Assembly (NCBI GenBank): GCA_029959545.1
Contig: JASCPH010000006.1
Location: 20,682 to 84,681, forward strand
DNA length: 64,000 nucleotides
From: Microbacteriaceae bacterium PS02066
GTDB lineage: Bacteria > Actinomycetota > Actinomycetes > Actinomycetales > Microbacteriaceae
Direction: 5' to 3'
The notes under the pieces are model-generated. The model saw nothing but the letters and a program-made list of their open reading frames with translations. It was not told where the DNA came from and made no database searches. This document shows positions 19,537 to 27,502 of the stretch, piece by piece; position 1 is the first letter of the stretch, and each line of letters begins with the position of its first letter. A program made the translations under genes and the position numbers.

Positions 19537-20634
19537 GTGGATCTGGTACTTGCGACCGCGACGCAATCATCGGGCGGCTTCGACCTGATCGGGACGATCC
19601 TGTGGCCGCTCAAGTGGGTCGTCGAGCTGGTGCTCGTCGCCTGGCACGCGATCTGGACGTTCATCGGACTGCCGGCGGACTCGGGTCTGGCCTGGGTTCT
19701 GTCGATCGTGGGCCTTGTCATCGTCGTGCGTGCGGCCCTCATCCCGCTCTTCGTCAAGCAGATCAAGAGCCAGCGCAAGATGATGGAGATCGCTCCGGAA
19801 CTGCGCAAGGTGCAGGAGAAGTATCGCGGTAAGCGTGACCAGCTCTCTCGCGAGGCGATGAGCCGCGAGACGATGGCGCTGTACAAGAAGCACGGCACGA
19901 CGCCGATCTCGGGTTGTCTGCCGCTGCTCGTGCAGATGCCGATCTTTTTCTCCCTCTACAGCGTGCTGAACGATGTCGCGAAGCACGCGGCGGCCGGTAT
20001 CGGTGGTGTGGGATTCCTCGACGCGAACCTCACGTCCGAGTTCTACAACGCCAACCTGTTCGGCGCGTCGCTCCATGACACGCTCGTGGGTGCGTGGGGA
20101 CGCCCGGATGGCACGGTGACCGTCATCATCCTGCTCGTCCTGGTCGTCCTGATGATCGCGTCGCAGTTCTTCACGCAGCTGCAGATCATCTCGAAGAACC
20201 TGTCGCCCGAGGCCAAGACGGGCCAGGCATACCAGATGCAGCGCATCATGCTCTACATCCTGCCGTTGGCGTTCGTCTTCTCCGGCATCTTCTTCCCGCT
20301 CGGCGTGGTCGTCTACTGGTTCGTCAGCAACATCTGGACGATGGTGCAGCAGTTCCTCGTCATTCGGAACCTGCCGACACCCGGCTCCGAGGCCGCGAAG
20401 GCTCGTGAGGAGCGTCTCGCGCGCCGCGGGAAGGCCATCGACAGCAGCGGCAAGGTCGTTCCCATGGAGAAGTACCAGGCCGAGCAGCAGCGTCTCCTCG
20501 AGGAGGCGGAGCGCAAGCGCGCCGCCGCTCCCAAGCGTCAGCAGCCCGTCGGGAAGCAGCGCGCCAAGAAGCAGGCCAGCAAGCAGCCACCCGCCGCCAA
20601 GAGCGGCACCTCCGATTCCGAACCGTCCAGCTGA
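19537..20634 (+). CDS. yidC: Membrane protein insertase YidC
   Basis: A 365-residue insertase of the YidC/Oxa1/Alb3 family. Hydrophobic segments lie near 20-45, 50-70, 120-145, 185-205 and 225-255. The conserved basic loop IKSQRKMMEIAPELRKVQEK sits after the second helix, and ISGCLPLLVQMPIFFSLYSV is the family core. The C-terminal 80 residues are very basic and Gln-rich, a ribosome-binding tail common in Gram-positives. The start is GTG. Confidence 0.96.
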   Translation: MDLVLATATQSSGGFDLIGTILWPLKWVVELVLVAWHAIWTFIGLPADSGLAWVLSIVGLVIVVRAALIPLFVKQIKSQRKMMEIAPELRKVQEKYRGKRDQLSREAMSRETMALYKKHGTTPISGCLPLLVQMPIFFSLYSVLNDVAKHAAAGIGGVGFLDANLTSEFYNANLFGASLHDTLVGAWGRPDGTVTVIILLVLVVLMIASQFFTQLQIISKNLSPEAKTGQAYQMQRIMLYILPLAFVFSGIFFPLGVVVYWFVSNIWTMVQQFLVIRNLPTPGSEAAKAREERLARRGKAIDSSGKVVPMEKYQAEQQRLLEEAERKRAAAPKRQQPVGKQRAKKQASKQPPAAKSGTSDSEPSS

Positions 20635-20644
20635 GGAACCCGCC

Positions 20645-21139
20645 ATGACCTCTGATCTCTCCCCCACCGCGACCGACTCGGTCGAACAGCTCGAGCAGGA
20701 AGGCGACGTCGCCGCCGACTTCCTGGAGGGTCTGCTCGACATCGCTGACATCGGCGGCGACCTGGCGCTGGATGTTCGTAACGACCGCGCGTACGTGTCC
20801 ATCGAATCGGATGGTGACGACTCGCTTCGCGTGCTGGCGGACCCGGACACGGTCAGCGCTCTTCAGGATCTGACCCGCCTCGCTGTGCAGAACCGCACCG
20901 GTCGATTCTCGCGCCTCATCCTGGATGTCAGTGGTTCGCGCGACGCGCGACGCCGAGAGCTCGAGGCGCTGGTGGACCGCGCTGCTTCGCGACTGGAAGA
21001 CGGCGCATCTCAGGCCTCGCTCCCCGCGATGTCGAGCTACGAGCGCAAGGTGGTGCACGACATCGCGGCCGAGCGCCGCCTGGTGTCCGAGTCCTATGGC
21101 GAGGGCGCTCAGCGTCACACGGTACTTCGGCGCGCGTGA
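20645..21139 (+). CDS. Jag/KhpB-like R3H-domain RNA-binding protein
   Basis: A 164-residue protein with an N-terminal KH-like region (ADFLEGLLDIADIGGDLALD, then RNDRAYVSIE) and a C-terminal R3H domain (PAMSSYERKVVHDIAAERRL, followed by SESYGEG). The Jag N-terminal domain of Firmicutes is missing, the usual actinobacterial form. It is encoded between yidC and rsmG. The family binds RNA and affects cell-wall elongation; the role here is inferred. Confidence 0.9.
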   Translation: MTSDLSPTATDSVEQLEQEGDVAADFLEGLLDIADIGGDLALDVRNDRAYVSIESDGDDSLRVLADPDTVSALQDLTRLAVQNRTGRFSRLILDVSGSRDARRRELEALVDRAASRLEDGASQASLPAMSSYERKVVHDIAAERRLVSESYGEGAQRHTVLRRA

Positions 21140-21792
21140 GTGTTTCACGTGAAACACTGATGGACGGTCTCGAGCAGGAGCCGGATGCTGCGGCCGCGAT
21201 CTTCGGTGACCGGATCGATCTCGCGCGCGCATTCACGCGCAACCTGGCGAAGGAAGGCGAGTTGCGCGGGCTCATCGGTCCGCTGGAACTGCCGCGACTG
21301 TGGACGCGCCACATCCTGAACAGTGCGGTTATGGCGCCGCTCGTTCCAGGGGGCCGAATCGGAGATGTCGGCTCCGGCGCGGGGTTGCCAGGGATCGTGG
21401 GAGCGATCGCCCGACCTGATGTCGAGTGGGTGCTGATCGAGCCGATGGAGCGACGCACCCAGTGGCTGCAGGAACAGGTCGATGAGCTCGCGCTCGACAA
21501 CGTCGAGGTCTTTCGCGGTCGGTCGCAGGACTGGATGCACGGAGCGGTGCTCGATGCCGCGACCGCTCGTGCGGTGAGTGCCTTGCGCACCCTTCTTCCG
21601 ATCACGGCGCCACTCGTCCGTGACGGCGGAGAGCTGATTCTCCTCAAGGGGGCGGCGGCCGACGCAGAGATCGAGAAGTCGGTAAAGCAGGCCCGTTCTC
21701 ACCGTGTCGTCGATCTGCGTGTAGAGGTCGTCGGTGAGGGCATCCTGGAAACGCCGACCCGCGTCGTTCGCGGACGGATACAGCGTTCCTGA
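21136..21792 (+). CDS. rsmG: 16S rRNA (guanine-N7) methyltransferase RsmG
   Basis: A 218-residue SAM-dependent enzyme methylating G527 of 16S rRNA. The SAM motif GRIGDVGSGAGLPGIVGAI is at about 73-91, preceded by LWTRHILNSA. The GTG start overlaps the preceding stop. A parS site forms its first codons (MSVSRETLM), so partition DNA is embedded in the reading frame. Confidence 0.95.
   Translation: MSVSRETLMDGLEQEPDAAAAIFGDRIDLARAFTRNLAKEGELRGLIGPLELPRLWTRHILNSAVMAPLVPGGRIGDVGSGAGLPGIVGAIARPDVEWVLIEPMERRTQWLQEQVDELALDNVEVFRGRSQDWMHGAVLDAATARAVSALRTLLPITAPLVRDGGELILLKGAAADAEIEKSVKQARSHRVVDLRVEVVGEGILETPTRVVRGRIQRS
21141..21156. promoter_or_regulatory. parS: parS site 1
   Basis: Perfect 16-bp palindrome TGTTTCACGTGAAACA, the ParB-binding consensus. 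It lies inside codons 2-7 of rsmG, about 4.5 kb from oriC. Confidence 0.95.
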
Positions 21793-21797
21793 CGAGA

Positions 21798-21813
21798 TGT
21801 TTCACGTGAAACA
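21798..21813. promoter_or_regulatory. parS: parS site 2
   Basis: Perfect TGTTTCACGTGAAACA in the 67-base rsmG-parA gap, probably overlapping the parA promoter region. Confidence 0.95.
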
Positions 21814-21859
21814 TCGCGGCGTGGCTGTCGATGCCGACGATTAGAGTGGACAGAGTTCG

Positions 21860-22822
21860 ATGCTGGCGAAAGGCGAAGTGTTTCACGTGAAACAATCCGA
21901 CGACACCGCGACGGACTTCGGTGACGACACCCCTCTTGCTCGCGAACTCGCGGATCTGCGCGCGCGACGGCGTGCGCTCGAGGACTCCACCGTGACCCTG
22001 CCGACTGGGACGCGCACGCTGACGGTGTCGAACCAGAAGGGCGGCGTCGGTAAGACGACGACCACCGTCAATTTGGCGGCCGCGCTGGCCAGCGTCGGCG
22101 CTCGTGTGCTGGTGATCGATCTCGATCCGCAAGGCAACGCATCCACCGCCCTGGGTGTGCCGCATACCGCCGACATCCCGAGCGTCTATGACGTGCTGAT
22201 CGACGAGTTTCCTCTCGCGGACATCATCCAGACGAGCCCCGAGTCTCCGCTGCTGACCTGCGCACCGAGCACGATTCACCTCGCGGGCGCAGAGATCGAG
22301 CTCGTCTCGCAGGTTGCACGCGAACATCGACTGCGTCGGGCACTGGAGGAGTATCTCACCACGGCTGAAGAGCCGCCCCACGTCGTTCTCATCGACTGTC
22401 CGCCCTCACTCGGGCTGCTCACCATCAACGCCTTCACCGCGGCGGACGAGGTTCTCATCCCCATCCAGTGCGAGTACTACGCTCTCGAGGGTCTGAGCCA
22501 GTTGCTCGGCAGCGTGCAGATGATCCAGAAGCACTTGAATCCGCCGCTTCACGTGTCATCCATCCTGCTGACGATGTACGACGGGCGCACCCGGCTCGCT
22601 CAGCAGGTGGCCGAGGAAGTGCGCGCGCACTTCCCGAAAGAAGTGCTGAAAACGGTGATCCCGCGCTCGGTGCGCGTGTCCGAAGCACCGAGTTTCGGTC
22701 AGACCGTCATCGCCTACGACGGCCAGTCGGCGGGCGCGGTCGCCTACCGAGAAGCCGCCGTCGAACTGCTGGCACGCGAAGCCGATGAGGCTGCCTCGAC
22801 CACGAACGAAGGAGAACACTGA
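21860..22822 (+). CDS. parA: Chromosome partitioning ATPase ParA (Soj)
   Basis: A 320-residue deviant-Walker ATPase that moves the ParB-parS origin complexes. Walker A' NQKGGVGKTTTTVNLAAAL is at about 57-75, switch II is in VLIDCPPSLGLLTINAF and the conserved DLDPQGNAS follows strand 2. ATG at 21860 is followed at codon 7 by an alternative GTG (21878), which lies on the third parS site. The stop overlaps the parB start. Confidence 0.95.
   Translation: MLAKGEVFHVKQSDDTATDFGDDTPLARELADLRARRRALEDSTVTLPTGTRTLTVSNQKGGVGKTTTTVNLAAALASVGARVLVIDLDPQGNASTALGVPHTADIPSVYDVLIDEFPLADIIQTSPESPLLTCAPSTIHLAGAEIELVSQVAREHRLRRALEEYLTTAEEPPHVVLIDCPPSLGLLTINAFTAADEVLIPIQCEYYALEGLSQLLGSVQMIQKHLNPPLHVSSILLTMYDGRTRLAQQVAEEVRAHFPKEVLKTVIPRSVRVSEAPSFGQTVIAYDGQSAGAVAYREAAVELLAREADEAASTTNEGEH
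21879..21894. promoter_or_regulatory. parS: parS site 3
   Basis: Perfect TGTTTCACGTGAAACA within the first codons of parA (encoding about residues 7-12), 66 bases from site 2. Confidence 0.95.
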
Positions 22823-23784
22823 TGGCCAAGCGAACGGGACTCGGTCGAGGAATCGGCGCTCTCATTCCGACGTCGGAGGCGTCGGAGGCGCGTCCGGTCG
22901 ACGTGTTCTTCCCCGGTGCTTCCGCACCGAAGTCGGATGCGACGAAGGAAGAAGCTCCTCAGGAGGAGCTCCTGGCCGTCCCGGGTGCGCGCCTGATCCA
23001 GGTGGATCCCCACGCCATCGTCCCGAACCCTCGTCAGCCCCGGACGAACTTCGACCCCGACGACCTCGCGGAGCTCGTGCACTCCGTGCGTGAGTTCGGC
23101 GTTCTCCAGCCGGTCGTCGTGCGCGATACGGGAGACGGCACGTACGAACTGATCATGGGGGAGCGGCGCACCCGCGCCGCACGCGAAGCAGGCCTGGAGA
23201 CCATCCCCGCCATCCTCCGCGAGACGGCGGACGAGGACCTGCTCCGCGATGCGCTGCTCGAGAACCTCCACCGCTCACAGCTGAACCCGCTCGAGGAGGC
23301 GTCCGCCTACCAGCAGCTGCTCGAAGACTTCGGCATCACCCAGGAGCAGCTCGCGACACGCATCGGACGCTCGCGCCCTCAGATCTCCAACACCATCCGG
23401 CTGCTGCGCCTGCCGGTGCCGGTGCAGCAGCGCGTCGCCGCCGGTGTCCTCTCCGCGGGTCATGCTCGCGCGATCCTGTCCGTCGAGGACGGCGAAAGCA
23501 TGCAGCGCCTCGCGGACAAGATCGTGAACGAGGATCTCTCCGTCCGTGCGGCTGAGGCCGCGGCCAAGGGTGCCGCCGCGGTGAAGCGGCCGGCACCAAA
23601 GGCTGGGGCGCGTCGCGCACATCTCGATGAGATCGCGGAGCGCTTGGGTGATCGCCTCAACACCCGCGTGAAGATCTCCATCTCAGCACGAAAAGGCCAG
23701 ATCGCGATCGATTTCGCGACGATTCAGGATTTGAATCGCATTCTCAGCGAGCTCGGCGAAGAAGAGCTCGGAACTTCGCGCTGA
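22822..23784 (+). CDS. parB: Chromosome partitioning protein ParB (Spo0J)
   Basis: A 320-residue parS-binding CTP switch protein. The N-terminus is the usual MAKRTGLGRGIGALIPT. The ParB nuclease-like domain has PNPRQPRTNFDPDDLAELV, and the arginine patch GERRTRAAREAG is at about 113-124. The HTH region follows (EEASAYQQLLEDFGITQEQL), then GRSRPQISNTIRLL. The C-terminal dimer domain follows a Lys/Ala-rich linker. It is translationally coupled to parA. Confidence 0.96.
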   Translation: MAKRTGLGRGIGALIPTSEASEARPVDVFFPGASAPKSDATKEEAPQEELLAVPGARLIQVDPHAIVPNPRQPRTNFDPDDLAELVHSVREFGVLQPVVVRDTGDGTYELIMGERRTRAAREAGLETIPAILRETADEDLLRDALLENLHRSQLNPLEEASAYQQLLEDFGITQEQLATRIGRSRPQISNTIRLLRLPVPVQQRVAAGVLSAGHARAILSVEDGESMQRLADKIVNEDLSVRAAEAAAKGAAAVKRPAPKAGARRAHLDEIAERLGDRLNTRVKISISARKGQIAIDFATIQDLNRILSELGEEELGTSR

Positions 23785-24069
23785 TCGAAGCGCAGAATCG
23801 CTCCTGACGAACCGAAATCGGTCGGTTCGGCTCGTTTCGACTCTGCGTTTCGACTCTGCGTTTCGACTCGCTTCGCTCGCTCAACGACCAGTGAGGATAT
23901 CCGGTCGTTGAGCGAGGAGCGCACGAAACGCTCGTGACCCCGGTCGTTGAGCGAGGAGCGCACGAAACGCTCGTGACCCCGGTCGTTGAGCGAGGAGCGC
24001 AGCGACGAGACGAAACGGAAACGACGCGCTCGGGACCCCGACGCGTTGTGCAAAACATAGGCTGGAATC
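23785..24069. repeat. Tandem and inverted repeats downstream of parB
   Basis: The 285-base gap holds no gene. A 39-bp unit beginning CCGGTCGTTGAGCGAGGAGC occurs at 23901, 23940 and 23979 (the last one diverges after about 24 bases). To its left, TTTCGACTCGCTTCGCTCGC at about 23862 continues as TCAACGACC, the reverse complement of the unit's core, so the pair can form a long hairpin. GTTTCGACTCTGC is also tandemly repeated just before. Such GGTCGTTGAGCGAGC elements are known as dispersed intergenic repeats in Microbacterium-like genomes; they can serve as terminators. Confidence 0.85.
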
Positions 24070-24411
24070 ATGACCTCCGAATCCCCACGCCGTCGAGCGA
24101 GTCTCGAATTGCTGCGGGCGGAAGCGGCGGACGAACTGGCGGCGCTCATCCACGAGCGACTTCGCGAGGGGGAGGATCCGTGGGACTTCATGGAAGACCT
24201 CCCCACGGTCGATGAACTGGTCGTGTTCCTCCTGCGCGCAGAGAACATCGCTGAAGCCGGCGGCAGCAAGCCGTCCGAGGCACGTCACTACCGTGTGCTC
24301 CGTCAGATCGCCCTGGACTATCCGCCGCTGACCCGCGCCGTCTGGCGTCTCCTCGGCGAGACGAACACTTCACGTCGCTGGGACGCCACCGTGCGCCCCG
24401 AAGCATCTTGA
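24070..24411 (+). CDS. Conserved actinobacterial hypothetical protein downstream of parB
   Basis: A 113-residue, mostly helical acidic protein (ELAALIHERLREGEDPWDFM). No cysteine pairs or membrane segments. I recognise it only as a small protein often found after parB in Micrococcales. The ATG at 24070 lies at the end of the repeat region, so a promoter must lie in or right after the repeats. Function unknown. Confidence 0.7.
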   Translation: MTSESPRRRASLELLRAEAADELAALIHERLREGEDPWDFMEDLPTVDELVVFLLRAENIAEAGGSKPSEARHYRVLRQIALDYPPLTRAVWRLLGETNTSRRWDATVRPEAS

Positions 24412-24415
24412 ACAG

Positions 24416-24460
24416 CACAGAGAAAGGCCCCCGGAGAATCTCCGGGGGCCTTTCTCTGTG
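24416..24460. terminator. Strong bidirectional terminator between hypothetical gene and trxA
   Basis: A perfect 20-base-arm hairpin: CACAGAGAAAGGCCCCCGGA pairs with its reverse complement ending at 24460 around a five-base loop. The flanking A-rich and T-rich parts (GAGAAA / TTTCTC) supply weak U-runs in both directions. The genes on either side converge. Confidence 0.9.
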
Positions 24461-24469
24461 AGGGGAGGG

Positions 24470-24799
24470 TCAGCCGATGAACGCGGCCAGATCCTGCTCG
24501 AGCGCGAACTTCGGCTTCGCGCCGATGATCGTGGTCTTTACCTCGCCGCCCTGGAACACCTTCATCGCCGGGATGGAGGTGATCTGGTACTTCATCGCGA
24601 GGTCGGGGTTCTCGTCCACGTTGAGCTTGAGGACCGTGATCTTCTCGGGGTTCTCCGCCTGGATCTCATCGAGAACCGGGGCCACCATGCGACACGGGCC
24701 GCACCACTCCGCCCAGAAATCCACCAGGACAGGACCGTCTGCTTCGAGGACGTCCTGGTTCCAGGTGCTCGAGCTGGTCGCCTTCGCGCTCATTGTCAT
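24470..24799 (-). CDS. trxA: Thioredoxin
   Basis: A 109-residue thioredoxin with active site WAEWCGPCRM at about 29-38 and cis-Pro in SIPAMKVF. No signal peptide, so cytoplasmic disulfide reductase. ATG at 24799 or the second ATG (24793) may be used. trxB, the matching reductase, is 54 bases upstream in the same direction, making a trxB-trxA operon. Confidence 0.95.
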   Translation of the reverse strand: MTMSAKATSSSTWNQDVLEADGPVLVDFWAEWCGPCRMVAPVLDEIQAENPEKITVLKLNVDENPDLAMKYQITSIPAMKVFQGGEVKTTIIGAKPKFALEQDLAAFIG

Positions 24800-24853
24800 T
24801 TCCCTTCGTAAGTCTTACTCGTACCGAACACCCGACGGGGTTCGGATGTTCCC

Positions 24854-25831
24854 TCAGACGACCGGCAGACCCTCGATCTGGTCGGCGTTCGGCTCCGGTG
24901 CGCCCGCTTCGTCCAGCGCCGCGAGGAAGTGCTCCGCGTCGAGGGCTGCGATCGTTCCGGATGCGGCGGCGGTCACCGCCTGACGGTAGGTCGGGTCGAT
25001 CACGTCGCCGGCGGCGAAGACACCGGGCACCGACGTGCGCGAGGACCGGCCGTCGACCCAGATGGTGCCCTCGGGGGTCAGGTCGAGCTGGCCGTGGACG
25101 AGCTTCGTGCGCGGGTCGTTGCCGATCGCGACGAACACACCCTGCAGGTCGAGCTCGCGCGTCGAACCGTCGACCGTGTCCTTCAGGACGACACCGGTCA
25201 CCGCCTCGTCACCGAGGATGTCGACGACCTCGCTGTTCCACACGAACTCGATCTTCTCGTTCGCCATCGCGCGCTCCTGCATGATCTTGGAGGCGCGCAG
25301 CTCGTCGCGACGGTGGATGACGTAGACCTTCGTCGCGAAGCGCGTGAGGAAGGTGGCCTCCTCCATCGCGGAGTCGCCGCCGCCGACGACGGCGATCGTG
25401 CGCTCACGGAAGAAGAAGCCGTCACAGGTTGCGCACCACGACACACCGCGGCCGGAGAGGTGCTCTTCCTTCGGGAGGCCGATCTTGCGGTACGCGGAGC
25501 CCGTCGCGAAGATCACGGCCGCGGCCTCCTCGACCGCGCCGGAGCCCAGCTGAACACGCTTCACGGGGCCGGAGAGGTCGAGCTCGGTGACGTCCTGGTA
25601 GAGGATCTCGGCGCCGAACTTGCGCGCCTGCTCCTCCATCTTCGTCATGAGCTCGGGGCCCTGGATGCCCTCAGGGAAGCCGGGGAAGTTCTCCACCTCG
25701 GTGGTGTTCATGAGCTCACCGCCGACCTCGACGGAGCTGGCGATGACCAGCGGCTTGAGGTTGGCCCGGGCCGCGTAGATGGCGGCGGTGTAGCCCGCGG
25801 GGCCGGAGCCGATGATGATGAGCTGACGCAC
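24854..25831 (-). CDS. trxB: Thioredoxin-disulfide reductase
   Basis: A 325-residue FAD/NADPH reductase. FAD motif IIIGSGPAGYTAAIYAAR at the N-terminus, redox pair CATCDG at about 136-141, NADPH motif VVGGGDSAMEEA and GVFAAGDVIDPTYRQAV at the C-terminus. GTG at 25831, preceded by GAGGGAGAA, is favoured over an ATG 12 codons upstream. Reduces TrxA encoded just downstream. Confidence 0.96.
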   Translation of the reverse strand: MRQLIIIGSGPAGYTAAIYAARANLKPLVIASSVEVGGELMNTTEVENFPGFPEGIQGPELMTKMEEQARKFGAEILYQDVTELDLSGPVKRVQLGSGAVEEAAAVIFATGSAYRKIGLPKEEHLSGRGVSWCATCDGFFFRERTIAVVGGGDSAMEEATFLTRFATKVYVIHRRDELRASKIMQERAMANEKIEFVWNSEVVDILGDEAVTGVVLKDTVDGSTRELDLQGVFVAIGNDPRTKLVHGQLDLTPEGTIWVDGRSSRTSVPGVFAAGDVIDPTYRQAVTAAASGTIAALDAEHFLAALDEAGAPEPNADQIEGLPVV

Positions 25832-25900
25832 GTGCGTTCTCCCTCGTGGTTTCAAAGTGCTCAACATATGGTATCGCGGGACATTCCCGCGGTCCGTTTG

Positions 25901-27502
25901 TCAGCGTCTGGAAAGGATGCGGCGAAGCGGTCGCAGCGCCGGGGCGAGCTCAGGGGTGCGCAGCGCCGCGAGCACGCCCAGGTAGACGACGAGGGTGGCC
26001 GCCCCGATGATGCCGGTGCCGATGGCGCCGTAGACCTTGTCGGAAGTCGTCCAGCCGGTGTCGCCGCCGAGGAGGAGGTAGACCCCCCATCCGGCCGCGG
26101 CAGCGGGGATCGCGGCGATCGTGTACCGCCCGATCGCCGCGAACCACGATCGGATCCCGAGCGAACCGATGCGTCGGCGCAGCAGGACGGCGGCGAGTAC
26201 GGCCTGCACGGTGATGGCGATCGACTGCCCAAGAGCCACCGCGGCCGCGAGCCAGGGGGTGGGTGCGAGCCACGCGGCCGCCAATGCGGTGACGATGACG
26301 AGGACGGCCTGGACCGTCGTGAACACGAACGGGGTGCGCGTGTCGTCGTACGCGTAGAACGTGCGCTGCAGCACGAAGAGCACCGACAGCGGCAGCAGGC
26401 TCACGAGGTAGGCGATGAGCACAGGGGCGAGTTCGGCCGCATCCGCCGCGTTGTTCACGATGATGCGGGATGCCGGGACGGACGCCACCACGAGAGCAGC
26501 CGTCGCCACGACGATCAGCAGGCTGATGATGCGGATGCTGCGCGAGACGTCACCGCGCACCTCGTCGTCGCGCCCGGCCGAGGCGTGCTCGCTGATCTGC
26601 GTGAAGTACGGCGTTCCGATCGAGAGGACGATCACCGAGTAGGGGAGCATGAAGATGAGCCACGCGGTTTGGGTGGCGAGCGTCGAGGCACCGTCGCCGG
26701 TCGCCTCGGAGATCACTCGACTCTGGATGAGGCCGGCGATCTGGCCGACGACGACCATTGCCGCGGTCCAGCCGGCGAGACGGCCCATGTTCCGAAATCC
26801 GAGCCCGCGCCAGTGGAAGTCGGGGCGTAGTCGGAGCCCCGTGCGTCGCCACGAGACGAGCAGGATCAGCGCCTGCACGGCGATGCCGAAGGTGGCGGTG
26901 CCCCCCAGGGCGGCGATGGAGGCGGCGTTCCAGTCCGAGACCGCGGAGCGATCACCACCGATGACGAGCATCAGAAGCAGGAACCCGGCGATGGAGATGA
27001 CGTTGTTGAGCACCGGTGCCCAGGTGAACGGCCCGAAGATGCGTCGGGCATTGAGCGTCTCTCCCAGGAGGGAGTATAGACCGTAGAAGAAGATTTGCGG
27101 CAGGCACCAGTAGGCGAACGCGGTCGCCAGGGCGTGCTGCTCGGGGCTGTAGGCGGGCGCGTAGAGCGTGATCAGCACCGGTGCGAGCAGCATCGCGACG
27201 GCCGTCACGGCGAGCAGGACGACGATCCCCGCGGTGAACAGCGCGGAGATGAAGCGCTGGCCGCGATCCTCCCTCGCGCTTGCGCGCACGATCTGCGGAA
27301 CGATGACCGCCGTGAGCACACCCGCCGAGATGATCGCGTAGACGTTGTTCGGCAGCTGGTTGGCCTGCGCGAAAGCATCCCCCGCCCGGGATGACATCGT
27401 GCCCAGGACGGCGACCAGCACGATGGTGCGGATGAGTCCGGTGACGCGGGAGACGAGCGTTCCCGCTCCCAGCAGCACGCTCGCCCGGCCCAGACCGCTC
27501 AC
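25901..27502 (-). CDS. murJ: MurJ/MviN-family lipid II flippase
   Basis: A 533-residue polytopic protein (about 14 membrane segments) of the MOP superfamily, which flips lipid II. The N-terminal VSRVTGLIRTIVLVAVLG and AFAQANQLPNNVYAIISAG are typical of MviN. Members in mycobacteria have an added kinase-like domain, but this one ends after the membrane region. Start overlaps the DUF6049 stop (ATGA), so the two are coupled. Confidence 0.93.
   Translation of the reverse strand: MSGLGRASVLLGAGTLVSRVTGLIRTIVLVAVLGTMSSRAGDAFAQANQLPNNVYAIISAGVLTAVIVPQIVRASAREDRGQRFISALFTAGIVVLLAVTAVAMLLAPVLITLYAPAYSPEQHALATAFAYWCLPQIFFYGLYSLLGETLNARRIFGPFTWAPVLNNVISIAGFLLLMLVIGGDRSAVSDWNAASIAALGGTATFGIAVQALILLVSWRRTGLRLRPDFHWRGLGFRNMGRLAGWTAAMVVVGQIAGLIQSRVISEATGDGASTLATQTAWLIFMLPYSVIVLSIGTPYFTQISEHASAGRDDEVRGDVSRSIRIISLLIVVATAALVVASVPASRIIVNNAADAAELAPVLIAYLVSLLPLSVLFVLQRTFYAYDDTRTPFVFTTVQAVLVIVTALAAAWLAPTPWLAAAVALGQSIAITVQAVLAAVLLRRRIGSLGIRSWFAAIGRYTIAAIPAAAAGWGVYLLLGGDTGWTTSDKVYGAIGTGIIGAATLVVYLGVLAALRTPELAPALRPLRRILSRR

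Noticed and set aside
23901..24020. 39-bp repeats as CRISPR
   Set aside because: Units follow each other without unique spacers, and only about 2.6 copies exist.
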